NCBI GenBank assembly: GCA_965222525.1
Contig: OZ244955.1
Span: 930,001 to 994,000, forward strand
Direction of reading: 5' to 3'
Source of the DNA: CBDCUF01 sp965222525
GTDB lineage: Bacteria > Pseudomonadota > Alphaproteobacteria > Rickettsiales > UBA8987
DNA length: 64,000 nucleotides
Positions 44,899 through 54,789 of the stretch are shown piece by piece (the first letter of the stretch is position 1; the number at the start of each line of letters is the position of its first letter). The notes below the pieces were generated by a model. The model did not search any database and was not told the origin of the DNA. It saw only the letters and a program-made list of their open reading frames with translations. The position numbers and the translations under genes are program-made.

Positions 44899-45588
44899 CT
44901 ATTGCCGGTTTTCAAACTCAACCACATTGGCATTGCGCAGGGCGGTTATATTGGCTTTATATTCCGCTTCATCGCCTGTGAAAATTGCTGAGCCGGCCAC
45001 CAGCACATTTGCTCCCGCCTCCAATACATATTCCGCCGTATCGGGGTTAATTCCCCCGTCAACTTCCAGCTCTATGTCCCTGCCGGTTTCGTCAATCATA
45101 AAGCTAAGTTCACGGATTTTATCTATGGATGAGCCGATAAATTCCTGTCCGCCGAAGCCGGGATTAACCGACATAACCAGTACCAGGTCAAGCTCCGGCA
45201 GTATATAATCCAGCGCTTCCGGCGGGGTGGAAGGTACAAGGGATACTCCGGCCTTTTTGCCCAAGCTCTTGATTTGTTGTACTATACGGTCGAGATGGGT
45301 TACAGCCTCCTGATGAACGGTTATAATATCCGCTCCGGCCTTGGCAAATGCTTCGATATAAGGCTCGGGCGGTTCAATCATCAGATGCACATCGAACGGC
45401 AGATTGCTATGCGGGCGCAGCGCCTTTACAATATCCGGCCCAATAGTAATGTTCGGTACAAAATGGCCATCCATAACGTCGATATGGATGTAATCGGCAC
45501 CTGCCCTGGTTATGGACTGTATTTCTGCTCCCAGACGAGCAAAATCTGCGGATAATATCGACGGAGCTATTTTTATTTTATTGGTCAT
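44899..45588 (-). CDS. rpe: Ribulose-phosphate 3-epimerase
   Basis: 229-residue TIM barrel. IAPSILSADFARLG, the DYIHIDVMDGHFVPNITIG metal-binding strand, FDVHLMIEPPE, VLVMSVNPGFGGQEFI, and LEVDGGINPDTA are all visible. It interconverts ribulose 5-phosphate and xylulose 5-phosphate. The ATG at 45588 lies five bases after the mltA stop; a longer frame lies within mltA and was dropped. Confidence 0.96.
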   Translation of the reverse strand: MTNKIKIAPSILSADFARLGAEIQSITRAGADYIHIDVMDGHFVPNITIGPDIVKALRPHSNLPFDVHLMIEPPEPYIEAFAKAGADIITVHQEAVTHLDRIVQQIKSLGKKAGVSLVPSTPPEALDYILPELDLVLVMSVNPGFGGQEFIGSSIDKIRELSFMIDETGRDIELEVDGGINPDTAEYVLEAGANVLVAGSAIFTGDEAEYKANITALRNANVVEFENRQ

Positions 45589-45592
45589 GTCT

Positions 45593-46723
45593 CTAAAAAA
45601 CCGAAACAGCGTTAGGTATGAGGAAATACATCTTGCCGAATTGCTGCATTTTTCCAGCGGTTTCCTCGGCCATTTTGCCATGACCGAAGAAAATATCGGC
45701 ACGGGCAGGTCCCTTTATAGCACTTCCTGTGTCCTGCGCTACTGTAAATCGGTTAAATGCAGTGCCGTCAGGCAGGATAGTTTCCACCCATACCGGCATA
45801 CCGAATGGTACAAAACGCTTATCAATTGCTATGGAATGCTCGGGGGTGAGAGGGACTCCCTGCGCTCCGAACACGCCGTCTTTGCCGGTTTCACGGAAGA
45901 AAATATACGCCTCGTTTTTATTCATCATCTCCTGTGCCCGCTTGTGGTTGGCGCGCAGCCATGCTTTGATGGTTTGTGCAGAAATTTCATCACGGGCGAT
46001 TTCCCCTTCATCGGCAAGGAACTTGCCGATCGCCGAATATTTACAACCATTGCGGCCGGCATATCCCACCCGCACAAAGCTGCCATCTTCAAGCTTCACT
46101 CGACCTGATCCCTGTATGTGCAGGAAAAACAAGTCTATTTTGTCATTGACATAGAGTAGCTCCAGATTTTCATCAGCCAGCACCCCACTTTCAATCTGCG
46201 CACGGGTCATACAACCGCTAACTTTCTTTGGTTTTTTATAGATAGGGTACTTATATTTTCCGGTTTTTTTACGGCTACCGCTCAGTTCAATCTCATAATA
46301 GCCAGTGAACAGGGCGTCCGGCTTACCATTATTGGAAATTCTGAATGGCGTAAAATTCTGCTCAAAGAATTTTCTTGCTTTATCACCGGGATGGCCGCTT
46401 TGCTTAATCTCCTGCTGCAAGTTGACGGCCTGCCCGCATATGCCGTGCCAGTCACCGACCATCTTGGCCGGCCAGCCGAGATTCACATCAACCGGAAGCT
46501 TCAGAAATTGCCTGCAGGAATTGACAAGGGAAGACAACGCATTCCACTGCCCATTGATACCCATGTCGCCTGAGTGGTAGCTCATGCTCTCTTCCCAGCC
46601 CTCAAGGTCAGAAAATGTCACCTGATCAATTACAAGCTTGTCCGGAAGTTCCTGCGCTAATACGCTGGGAGATAAGCATAATATTATCAGGATGGCCTTA
46701 AAATGATACTTGAGAAGCTGCAT
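45593..46723 (-). CDS. mltA: Membrane-bound lytic murein transglycosylase A
   Basis: 376 residues. A signal peptide (ending PSVLAQE) is followed by the MltA domain (FTGYYEIELSGSRK) and the 3D domain near the C-terminus (VAQDTGSAIKGPARADIFFGHG), which holds the catalytic Asp. It cleaves peptidoglycan to anhydromuropeptides. In alphaproteobacteria mltA commonly follows the Tim44-like gene, as it does here except for an extra small gene between them. Confidence 0.93.
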   Translation of the reverse strand: MQLLKYHFKAILIILCLSPSVLAQELPDKLVIDQVTFSDLEGWEESMSYHSGDMGINGQWNALSSLVNSCRQFLKLPVDVNLGWPAKMVGDWHGICGQAVNLQQEIKQSGHPGDKARKFFEQNFTPFRISNNGKPDALFTGYYEIELSGSRKKTGKYKYPIYKKPKKVSGCMTRAQIESGVLADENLELLYVNDKIDLFFLHIQGSGRVKLEDGSFVRVGYAGRNGCKYSAIGKFLADEGEIARDEISAQTIKAWLRANHKRAQEMMNKNEAYIFFRETGKDGVFGAQGVPLTPEHSIAIDKRFVPFGMPVWVETILPDGTAFNRFTVAQDTGSAIKGPARADIFFGHGKMAEETAGKMQQFGKMYFLIPNAVSVF

Positions 46724-46746
46724 GCAACACCCCCGTTAAGTTGTTT

Positions 46747-47097
46747 CTACAAGCCGTGAGTATTATGCTTTATAGCCTGCTCGGATACATTCGCAATGCG
46801 AGATTCAAGATTATCTACAGCCTGTAATTCACTTCTCTTTCCAGAATTAGAAAGAGAGCCGGTACCAATCTCCCCTCGCAGTTCAAGAAGCAATTTACCT
46901 ATTGTTCTTTTTCCGCTTTCTGCATTACCTTCAATTGCAGTTTTGACAGATATTCCGGAATCATATTTGCCCATGAAGTTCGCAACATTTCTATATTGAT
47001 CCGAATTCTTCAGCAGAAGCATTTTTTCACGACTTAGCCCTTCTATGTTCAAGTCCTTTCCAGTAACTTCCTCTAGTTGGTTTGATAGTTTTACCAT
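46747..47097 (-). CDS. Hypothetical protein, 116 residues
   Basis: ATG at 47097 preceded by AGGAGGT, an ideal ribosome site. Soluble, mostly helical and charged, with no signal peptide or recognisable domain (MVKLSNQLEEVTGKDLN; KRTIGKLLLELRGEIGTGSLSN). It sits between tim44 and mltA, which are usually neighbours, so it may be a lineage-specific insertion. AT-rich, T-run-containing DNA lies upstream. Function unknown. Confidence 0.6.
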   Translation of the reverse strand: MVKLSNQLEEVTGKDLNIEGLSREKMLLLKNSDQYRNVANFMGKYDSGISVKTAIEGNAESGKRTIGKLLLELRGEIGTGSLSNSGKRSELQAVDNLESRIANVSEQAIKHNTHGL

Positions 47098-47230
47098 AAT
47101 AATGTACCTCCTGTTAGTTTATTAAACAATAAGGGTACTATAACATAGAAATATGAACTTTTTATGACAGTTTCAGAAAAAAAATGAAAAATATCCGGAT
47201 TTTTTGACTTTTTTACAAATTTTGGCCTAT

Positions 47231-47920
47231 TTAAGTCGCTGCAACTACCCAATTCGGGTTGGATGATTTCAAATCCCGCTCGAACACCCATTTATCGATA
47301 ATTTCCTCGATAAATGACGGGTCACCATCAACAACCTTGCCGTCTGCGTCCTTAACCAGGTTAACCTGCTCGGATTTGAATTCCACTTCAAGCTGTGCCT
47401 TGCTGCCGCTTACCCTGGCATCGGTAATATCGCTGGATAATATCGAAACCAGTGTAGCCTCATATTTCTGCTTCAGTTCGGCCAGTTTTTCAAGCTCCGC
47501 CGTGAAAGTCTTGTATACATTCCTGGAAAGCAGATTCTTCAAGGTTTCCTTGTCACCTTCGGAAAACGCCTTGACCAGCATTTCAAATGCCACTTTCGCT
47601 CCCTCAAGGAAGGCAGTCGGGGAGAACCCCTTATCCACCGACTTTATTTTCTCCACTTTCCTGGCCAGTACAGGGTCCTTTATCTCGGGTTCGGTTTCCT
47701 CCTGCTTTTCATCCTTTTTACTGGCCTTCTTCTCGGATTTCTGCGCCTTGCCAGGGAAATTCACCACCTTGCTATCAGCCGCGGCAGCGCCATGCGGTTT
47801 CATCGGTGACACCCCTTCGCTACCATCCTTGCGTCCCAGTGCTGCCCGTAATTTCCACAATACAAAAACCGCTACCGCTGCGAATACTATAATATCTGCG
47901 TAATTGCCTGTAGGCTCCAT
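47231..47920 (-). CDS. Tim44-like domain protein (TimA type)
   Basis: 229 residues. One membrane span (NYADIIVFAAVAVFVLWKL) lies near the N-terminus, then a charged Lys/Glu linker, then a Tim44 domain (SPTAFLEGAKVAFEMLVKAFSEGDKETLKNLLSRNVYKTFTAEL; WVFERDLKSSNPNWVV). Alphaproteobacterial relatives of the mitochondrial import motor subunit Tim44 sit in the inner membrane; their exact role is unclear. It is divergent from the ABC gene and heads the tim44-mltA-rpe-tsaC strand. Confidence 0.9.
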   Translation of the reverse strand: MEPTGNYADIIVFAAVAVFVLWKLRAALGRKDGSEGVSPMKPHGAAAADSKVVNFPGKAQKSEKKASKKDEKQEETEPEIKDPVLARKVEKIKSVDKGFSPTAFLEGAKVAFEMLVKAFSEGDKETLKNLLSRNVYKTFTAELEKLAELKQKYEATLVSILSSDITDARVSGSKAQLEVEFKSEQVNLVKDADGKVVDGDPSFIEEIIDKWVFERDLKSSNPNWVVAAT

Positions 47921-48000
47921 AATCCCTGACCTTTTAATGCTTGTGAAAAAACCCCATATCTCTAATATAACGCTTAATAAAGTTAATTACAAGGAAAGCA

Positions 48001-48987
48001 ATGCAAAAAGACGTAAAATATATACTCACCGTAGAAAATTTGTCTAAAATATACAAGGGTAGCAAGCATAATGGCGGGAAAAAGCTGTTCGGCAGCAGGG
48101 CAGGGGAGGCAAGCACCACCAAAAAGGCACTGGATAATGTCAGTCTTTCCATCCCCAAAGGCTCGGTTTACGGGCTGCTTGGCTCTAACGGGGCGGGGAA
48201 ATCGACGCTAATAAATATACTGGCCGGAATTACGGTTAAGACTGGCGGAAAGGTAACCGTAAATGGCATAGATCAGGATAAAGACCCGCGCGGGACAAGG
48301 TTTGCGCTTGGTGTAGTGCCGCAGGAGGTAGTGCTGGATCCATTCTTTACCGTAACTGAAACGCTGGAATTTTATGCCGGATATTTTGGCGTGCCCAAAG
48401 AAAAGCGCCGTACGAAGGAGTTGATTGATGCTCTATATCTCACCGACAAGGCGCATGAAGTTTCACGCAGGCTTTCCGGCGGGATGAAGCGGAGGGTACT
48501 GATAGCCAAGGCGCTGGTGCATAACCCGCCGCTGCTGATTCTGGATGAGCCGACAGCAGGTGTGGATGTGGAGTTGCGGACGCAGCTATGGGATTATGTG
48601 CGTGAACTGAACCGGCAGGGTACGACTATCCTGCTGACCACCCATTATCTTGAAGAGGCGGAAAATCTTTGCGATTACATAGCGATAATCGATCATGGCA
48701 AGGTTATTGTGGATGACAGCACCAGTGCATTGGTGGGCAGGCTTGACCGCAAGCAGCTTACGGTTGTGTTTGAAGAGGAGGTCGCTGCGGTTCCCAAAGG
48801 GCTGGATAAATTCGAAGCAAAATTGCTGGACAGCCACTCGGTTGTGGTGGAATACAAGGTGAGTGAAGTTAATATCGATAGCCTGCTGCGTGCTATAAGG
48901 CGGGCCAAGTTAACAGTGCGTGATATCTCCACCTGCGAACCCGACCTTGAAGACATCTTCCGCCATCTGGTCAACAAGGCGGCCTGA
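48001..48987 (+). CDS. ABC transporter ATP-binding protein (ABC-2 type)
   Basis: 328 residues. Walker A (GSNGAGKSTLIN), Q-loop (VVPQEVVLD), signature (RRLSGGMKRRVLIAKAL), Walker B (LLILDEPTAGVD) and H-loop (LLTTHYLEEAE) are all intact. A loop insert (KHNGGKKLFGSRAGEAST) lies in the first 40 residues. The length and the C-terminal domain fit exporters of the ABC-2 type, but no permease gene follows. Confidence 0.9.
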   Translation: MQKDVKYILTVENLSKIYKGSKHNGGKKLFGSRAGEASTTKKALDNVSLSIPKGSVYGLLGSNGAGKSTLINILAGITVKTGGKVTVNGIDQDKDPRGTRFALGVVPQEVVLDPFFTVTETLEFYAGYFGVPKEKRRTKELIDALYLTDKAHEVSRRLSGGMKRRVLIAKALVHNPPLLILDEPTAGVDVELRTQLWDYVRELNRQGTTILLTTHYLEEAENLCDYIAIIDHGKVIVDDSTSALVGRLDRKQLTVVFEEEVAAVPKGLDKFEAKLLDSHSVVVEYKVSEVNIDSLLRAIRRAKLTVRDISTCEPDLEDIFRHLVNKAA

Positions 48988-49080
48988 TTTAGGAATATAA
49001 AAAAAATGCTGGGAAAAAGACTGCTTTCCTTCAGACTTTATATTGCCAAACATAATCCAATCCTTTAACTACCGTTAACC

Positions 49081-50589
49081 ATGAGTAGTAAGCCACATAT
49101 GATATTCGGTATAAGGCTGTCGGCATTGATTGAAATGCTGGTATTTTTTGCTGTTGTTATCGGACTGAGTTATCCGTTTGACGGTGGTATGCGCTTTATC
49201 GATACCTCACCGCATCCGTTCTGGATTATATTACTGCTGATAACCGTGCAATACGGCACCAAGGAGGGGCTGGTATGCGCATTTCTGGCCTGCGCAGCGC
49301 TTTATGCCGGCAATCTCCCTGACAACCGTTTTGTCAATATGTATGAGTATCTGGTTGAGGTGCTGGCTACACCTTTCCTGTGGGTTGGCACTGCACTGAT
49401 ACTGGGCGGCTTGCGTACCAGGCAGCTTACCGAGCATGATGAGCTGGAGACCGGACTCAAGGCGGCGGAGGAAGAAAAGGAAACACTTGCCCATGCCTAT
49501 AACCGGCTGAAATCGGTTAAGGAGAATCTGGAGACCCGCATTGCCTCCGAGATGAAAAGTGCTATTTCGATATATAAGGCAGCCAAGTCACTGGAGAAGA
49601 TTGATCACAAAAACCTGCTTGCTGCGATAGAAGATGTTGTAATTAACATACTTGGCCCGGGGAAATTTTCCATATTCCTGCTGGAGAGAGATAGCTTTGA
49701 AATCAATAGCTGTTATGGCTGGGGTGAAGAGGAGCCGTACCGGACATCTTTTCCTGCCAGCAGCCCCCTATACAGGGGGATTATGTCGGGTCGGGATATA
49801 CTATGTGCAGTAAAGGAAAGTGACGAGAGGCTGCTTGACAGGCAGGGAGTTATGGCTGGGGCGCTTGTGGATAATAATTCCGGCGAGATATTCGGTATGC
49901 TTAAAATAGAGCATCTTGACTTCCGCCAGTTAAGCCTGAACAATATCGAGATATTCCGGGTATTATGCGAGTGGATCGGCACTGCATATGGTAATAACCG
50001 GCGCTATAAGGAGGCTTGTGACAACACCATATTTGATTTGAGCCTGCATCCCAATTTCCGCAGTCATTTCCGTGAGGGAGGCGCTGCGGATGATAACGCT
50101 CCTCTGCATGATTATCGCAAGCGTCCGGAAGGCCGGATATATTCCCGTACATTTTTTCTGCATCAGGTGGAATTCCTGACTGCACTGGCCGAACGAGTCG
50201 GTTTTAACCTGTCGATGATTGCAGTCAGGATACAGCATGACAGCGGGTCGGAAAGATACAGAATATGTGCGGCAGCACTGGCGGATTCTGTGGGAAGCGC
50301 CCTGCGTCGTACCGATAATATATTCATGGAAAACCGGGATAATTATTTTTTTGTCCTGCTATTACCGGGAACTTCCGATAAGGAGGCAAAGCTGGTTCTG
50401 GACAGGATTCGCAATGAAATTGATGGATGGCAGGGTGAAGATGAGAAACTGGGCGTAGAGCTATCTGATTTCGATTTTTCAATAGAGATACTTCATAAGA
50501 TACCTGACAAGCCGCATAGAGTTGTAGAGAATCAAATAAGTCAGCCGAGATCCGGGAAGCGCAGGGGTAGAAAAAATGCCGGTAAATAA
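49081..50589 (+). CDS. PelD-like GAF/degenerate-GGDEF c-di-GMP receptor
   Basis: 502 residues. Four N-terminal membrane spans (about 10-110), a coiled coil (115-160), a GAF domain (about 175-305, LGPGKFSIFLLERDSF) and a C-terminal GGDEF-like domain. In the latter, the I-site RxxD is intact (RRTD, 409-412), while the position of GGDEF reads NRDNY (418-422), so it should bind but not make c-di-GMP. This architecture is that of PelD, which activates Pel polysaccharide export. It overlaps the PelE-like gene by 14 bases. No pelA, B, C, F or G is in the window. Confidence 0.75.
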   Translation: MSSKPHMIFGIRLSALIEMLVFFAVVIGLSYPFDGGMRFIDTSPHPFWIILLLITVQYGTKEGLVCAFLACAALYAGNLPDNRFVNMYEYLVEVLATPFLWVGTALILGGLRTRQLTEHDELETGLKAAEEEKETLAHAYNRLKSVKENLETRIASEMKSAISIYKAAKSLEKIDHKNLLAAIEDVVINILGPGKFSIFLLERDSFEINSCYGWGEEEPYRTSFPASSPLYRGIMSGRDILCAVKESDERLLDRQGVMAGALVDNNSGEIFGMLKIEHLDFRQLSLNNIEIFRVLCEWIGTAYGNNRRYKEACDNTIFDLSLHPNFRSHFREGGAADDNAPLHDYRKRPEGRIYSRTFFLHQVEFLTALAERVGFNLSMIAVRIQHDSGSERYRICAAALADSVGSALRRTDNIFMENRDNYFFVLLLPGTSDKEAKLVLDRIRNEIDGWQGEDEKLGVELSDFDFSIEILHKIPDKPHRVVENQISQPRSGKRRGRKNAGK

Positions 50590-51670
50590 CCTGAAGGAAT
50601 TAATCGTCACATTGTCTTACCTACTGTTGTTTATATCAGCGTTGATAGTAGAAGTTGCGGTATTTTATTTGCTCAATAAGGGTGAGATATTATTGCCGTT
50701 ATCCCTGCATTTCGGGCTGGTATCATTCCTGTCCGGTATTTGCGTTTATTTATACAGGAAAGGACATAATATCCTGCCGGCAGTATTTTTCACCCTGGCA
50801 ACGGCAGCTTCAGGTATTTTCGGGATAGCTATTGCCCTTCTGACCGTTGCAACATACAGTCTGCAAAATGCAAAAAACGCCACCTTTGCGGAATGGTATA
50901 AGAAAATCTTTCCCGAAGAGAAGAAAAATGTCAGCCACCATCTGTTTGAAAGGATAAGCTTCGGTCTGGATGATATCCCCGATGATATTGATGTTGAGCC
51001 ATTTATTGACATACTTAATTATGGTGCAATCAAGCAGAAGCAATCAGTTCTGGAGAAGATAGGCCGCCATTTCCAGTCGGCATTCACTCCAGCCTTGATG
51101 GCCGCACTCAATTCACCGGAAAGTGCGGTCAGGGTACAGGCGGCGGCGGTTGTGGTAAAGGTAGAGAGTCAACTTGCCGATAAGTATGTGTTGCTGCAGC
51201 AGGAAATTGATAAGCGCCCAGAAGATTACGGGACGTTGCGGGAATTTGCGGAATTCTGCAAGAATTATGTTGAGACTGGCATTCTCGACCCTGACCGTGA
51301 GCAGCAGATACGCAGTAGAACTATTGATATATATAATGAATGCCTGTGGCATTTTCCTGATGACAGGGAGCTTATTGCAGATATGGGCAGATTGCATCAG
51401 GATAATAATGAACCCGCTGAGGCACTGCAATATTTCGAAGAGCTGGTGAATAATGAGAGAGATATTCCGGCCGGATATGTGCTGGGTTATATGGAGTCGC
51501 TTTATGCAATGGGAGAATTCAGCAAGGTCAGGCAGATTGCGGCAAAATTCAGTGATCCTAGAAACCTGCCGATTTTCAGCGATGAACAAGAATCTACCGA
51601 AACCATCGACCTACTTTCGTTATGGAGTAATATAGACAACATCCGTCCCGGAAAAAATGCTGTAGCCTAG
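50576..51670 (+). CDS. PelE-like membrane protein with TPR-type repeats
   Basis: 364 residues. Two N-terminal membrane spans (about 8-33 and 38-90, the second a longer hydrophobic stretch) are followed by a soluble helical region of tetratricopeptide-like character (LYNECLWHFPDDRELIADMGRLHQDNNEPAEALQYFEEL). The layout and its position right after PelD suit PelE, which joins PelD and PelG in the inner-membrane Pel complex. Overlap of 14 bases with the preceding gene implies coupled translation. Sequence identity to PelE is not certain by eye. Confidence 0.6.
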   Translation: MPVNNLKELIVTLSYLLLFISALIVEVAVFYLLNKGEILLPLSLHFGLVSFLSGICVYLYRKGHNILPAVFFTLATAASGIFGIAIALLTVATYSLQNAKNATFAEWYKKIFPEEKKNVSHHLFERISFGLDDIPDDIDVEPFIDILNYGAIKQKQSVLEKIGRHFQSAFTPALMAALNSPESAVRVQAAAVVVKVESQLADKYVLLQQEIDKRPEDYGTLREFAEFCKNYVETGILDPDREQQIRSRTIDIYNECLWHFPDDRELIADMGRLHQDNNEPAEALQYFEELVNNERDIPAGYVLGYMESLYAMGEFSKVRQIAAKFSDPRNLPIFSDEQESTETIDLLSLWSNIDNIRPGKNAVA

Positions 51671-51677
51671 ATGCTGC

Positions 51678-51914
51678 CTAGTTGTTTATAAAGATTCCTT
51701 CTATAAGAATATTTTTTTCTGTTATACCGAGTTTCTCTACCTTAAATGGTTTTTCAATACCGCTTTTTTCTATGGCCTCGGTAGCGATTTCAGCCTCCAC
51801 TACTACAAACTCCTCCCGGTTTTTATAAATCTTATAGCCACATTGCGCCTCCGGGCGGATATTTTTTGCCTTCATCGGCAAGTCGGAAAATGCTTTATTA
51901 TTGTTCTGGCTCAT
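51678..51914 (-). CDS. Small hypothetical protein, 78 residues
   Basis: Soluble, with a beta-rich middle (GYKIYKNREEFVVVEAEIATEAIEKSGI) and a C-terminal ILIEGIFINN. It runs opposite to the pelE-recA direction and starts at 51914. No family recognised. Composition and codon use look like those of a real gene; the ribosome site is weak. Confidence 0.5.
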   Translation of the reverse strand: MSQNNNKAFSDLPMKAKNIRPEAQCGYKIYKNREEFVVVEAEIATEAIEKSGIEKPFKVEKLGITEKNILIEGIFINN

Positions 51915-52058
51915 AATTTTCTGGGAAAATTACATATTTTACTTAACTATAACCTGTAACCTTAAACCTGTAACCTAATTAAATTATACTGGATTTTGCT
52001 GCATAATCCTATATAGATAAATTGCTCAGGAAATCAATCCTGTTAGAGAGGGAAAGTT

Positions 52059-53117
<1,059 letters not shown>

Positions 53118-53122
53118 CGAGG

Positions 53123-54457
53123 GTGAGAAATAAAGAGTCTGTTTCCGGTGGCAAAGTGGTTACTTTCGGCTGTCGGTTAAATTCCTATGAAAGTGAGGTA
53201 ATACGTGGGCGTCTGGCTTCTTCCGGGCTGGAGGATGTTGTCGTGTTCAATAGCTGCGCGGTGACTAAAGAGGCGGAAAGGCAGGTGCAGCAAGCGATTC
53301 GTAAACATCATCGTGAAAATCCGCAGACACAGATTATTGTGACCGGTTGTGCAGCGCAGATAAATCCCGGGAAATACAACGCATTGCCTGAGGTAAGCAA
53401 GGTTATCGGCAATCAGGAGAAGCTTGAGCAGTCTACGTATAAAGCCATTGCTTCCGATGCCGAAACAGAGCCTGTTCTGGTTAATGATATAATGTCGATT
53501 GAGGAGACAGCCTCACATCTGATAACCGGTATGGAAGGGCGGGCACGTGCATTTCTGCAGGTTCAGAATGGCTGCAATCACCGCTGTACCTTCTGTATAA
53601 TACCATACGGGCGCGGAAACAGCCGTTCCGTGCCGGTCGGTGCGGTTGTTGAGCAATCCCGTATTCTGGTTGAGAACGGCTATAATGAGCTGGTTCTGAC
53701 CGGTGTGGATATTACTGATTACGGGCTGGATTTGCCAGGCCGTCCGAGGTTGGGGCAGATGGTGCGGAGGGTGCTGGCCAATGTTCCGGAGTTGCAACGG
53801 ATAAGACTTTCCAGCATTGACGTGGCGGAGATTGATGATGATTTGCTGGATTTGATAGAAAATGAGCCGCGTTTTATGCCGCATCTGCATTTGAGCCTGC
53901 AATCCGGCGATAATATGGTGCTGAAGCGGATGAAGCGCCGCCATAGTCGTGAACAGGTTATAGAGTTTTGCGAGGCTGCAAGAAAGCTCCGCCCCGATAT
54001 TGTTTTCGGAGCCGATATAATAGCCGGATTCCCAACTGAAACCGAGGATATGTTCCATAATACGTTACGCATAATTGAGGAGGCTAATCTTGTATACCTC
54101 CATGTTTTCCCCTATTCCGAGCGTGACGGGACACCGGCTGCAGATATTCCGCAGGCGAAACAGGTGCCGGTAGCAGAGCGTAAGGCACGGGCGGCAATAT
54201 TGCGGGAGGCAGGTAAAAAGAATCTACAAAATTTCCTCAAATCACGTATCGGCAAGGTTGAAAATGCGGTAATAGAGAAACCCAATCTCGCCCGCACCGA
54301 GCATTTCGCAATGGTGGAATTCGATTCGGAACTGGACAAAAACGCTAATATAAGCCATAATCCGCCCTACAAAACTGGCGATATAATACAAATAAAAATC
54401 ACCGGATATCAGCAGGATAGACTATTGGGGGAGGTGGCATGCATCGACGGTAGATAG
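53123..54457 (+). CDS. mtaB: tRNA-t6A37 methylthiotransferase MtaB
   Basis: 444 residues, GTG start at 53123 closely following recA. N-terminal UPF0004 domain (TFGCRLNSYESEVIRGRL) with its Cys cluster, then the radical SAM Cys motif (VQNGCNHRCTFCIIPYGRGNSRS), and a C-terminal TRAM region. It converts t6A37 to ms2t6A37; its substrate is made by TsaB, TsaC and TsaD encoded nearby. MtaB before ftsY is a common alphaproteobacterial arrangement. Confidence 0.92.
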   Translation: MRNKESVSGGKVVTFGCRLNSYESEVIRGRLASSGLEDVVVFNSCAVTKEAERQVQQAIRKHHRENPQTQIIVTGCAAQINPGKYNALPEVSKVIGNQEKLEQSTYKAIASDAETEPVLVNDIMSIEETASHLITGMEGRARAFLQVQNGCNHRCTFCIIPYGRGNSRSVPVGAVVEQSRILVENGYNELVLTGVDITDYGLDLPGRPRLGQMVRRVLANVPELQRIRLSSIDVAEIDDDLLDLIENEPRFMPHLHLSLQSGDNMVLKRMKRRHSREQVIEFCEAARKLRPDIVFGADIIAGFPTETEDMFHNTLRIIEEANLVYLHVFPYSERDGTPAADIPQAKQVPVAERKARAAILREAGKKNLQNFLKSRIGKVENAVIEKPNLARTEHFAMVEFDSELDKNANISHNPPYKTGDIIQIKITGYQQDRLLGEVACIDGR

Positions 54458-54789
54458 AAAAGTGGATACTGCATAGAATATATTGAGATTTCGCTAGGCT
54501 GAGGCAGATAGCGAAGGTTTTCGAGAACCGTAGCGCAGCGTACTTTTTCGTACGTGAGCAACGGAAGCGCAGAAAACCGAGCTAGATGCCCAGCATAGTA
54601 GAAATCTCGATATATTCTAGGGGGGTTCTCCACCCCGACGGCCAAAGCTGCCGGAGTGGAGAGAGGAGTCGCAAGCCAAGATCTCTCTCAAGGCTAATCT
54701 GATTATAACAAACAAAGGTTAAGGAAAGGTTAAGCCCTTGAGAAATATTTATACCTGGCACTCAACACACAGCACTTAACACTTATAAA
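54458..54789. other. 332-base gap between mtaB and ftsY
   Basis: Contains family C copy 2 (54475-54618). A long hairpin follows, CTCCACCCCGACGGC facing GCTGCCGGAGTGGAG (54629-54662), with GAGAGAG / CTCTCTC (about 54659-54690) beyond it, and then the word repeat CTCAACACACAGCACTTAACACT (54762-54784) just before the ftsY ATG. No protein gene seen. Confidence 0.6.
54475..54618. repeat. Palindromic repeat family C, copy 2
   Basis: 144 bp. Ends AGAATATATTGAGATTTC and GAAATCTCGATATATTCT. The core is the reverse complement of the core of copy 1 (CGAGAACCGT..GCAGCGTACTT..GGAAGCGCAGAAAAC). The end sequences of the two copies differ, but each is self-complementary within its copy. Confidence 0.85.
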
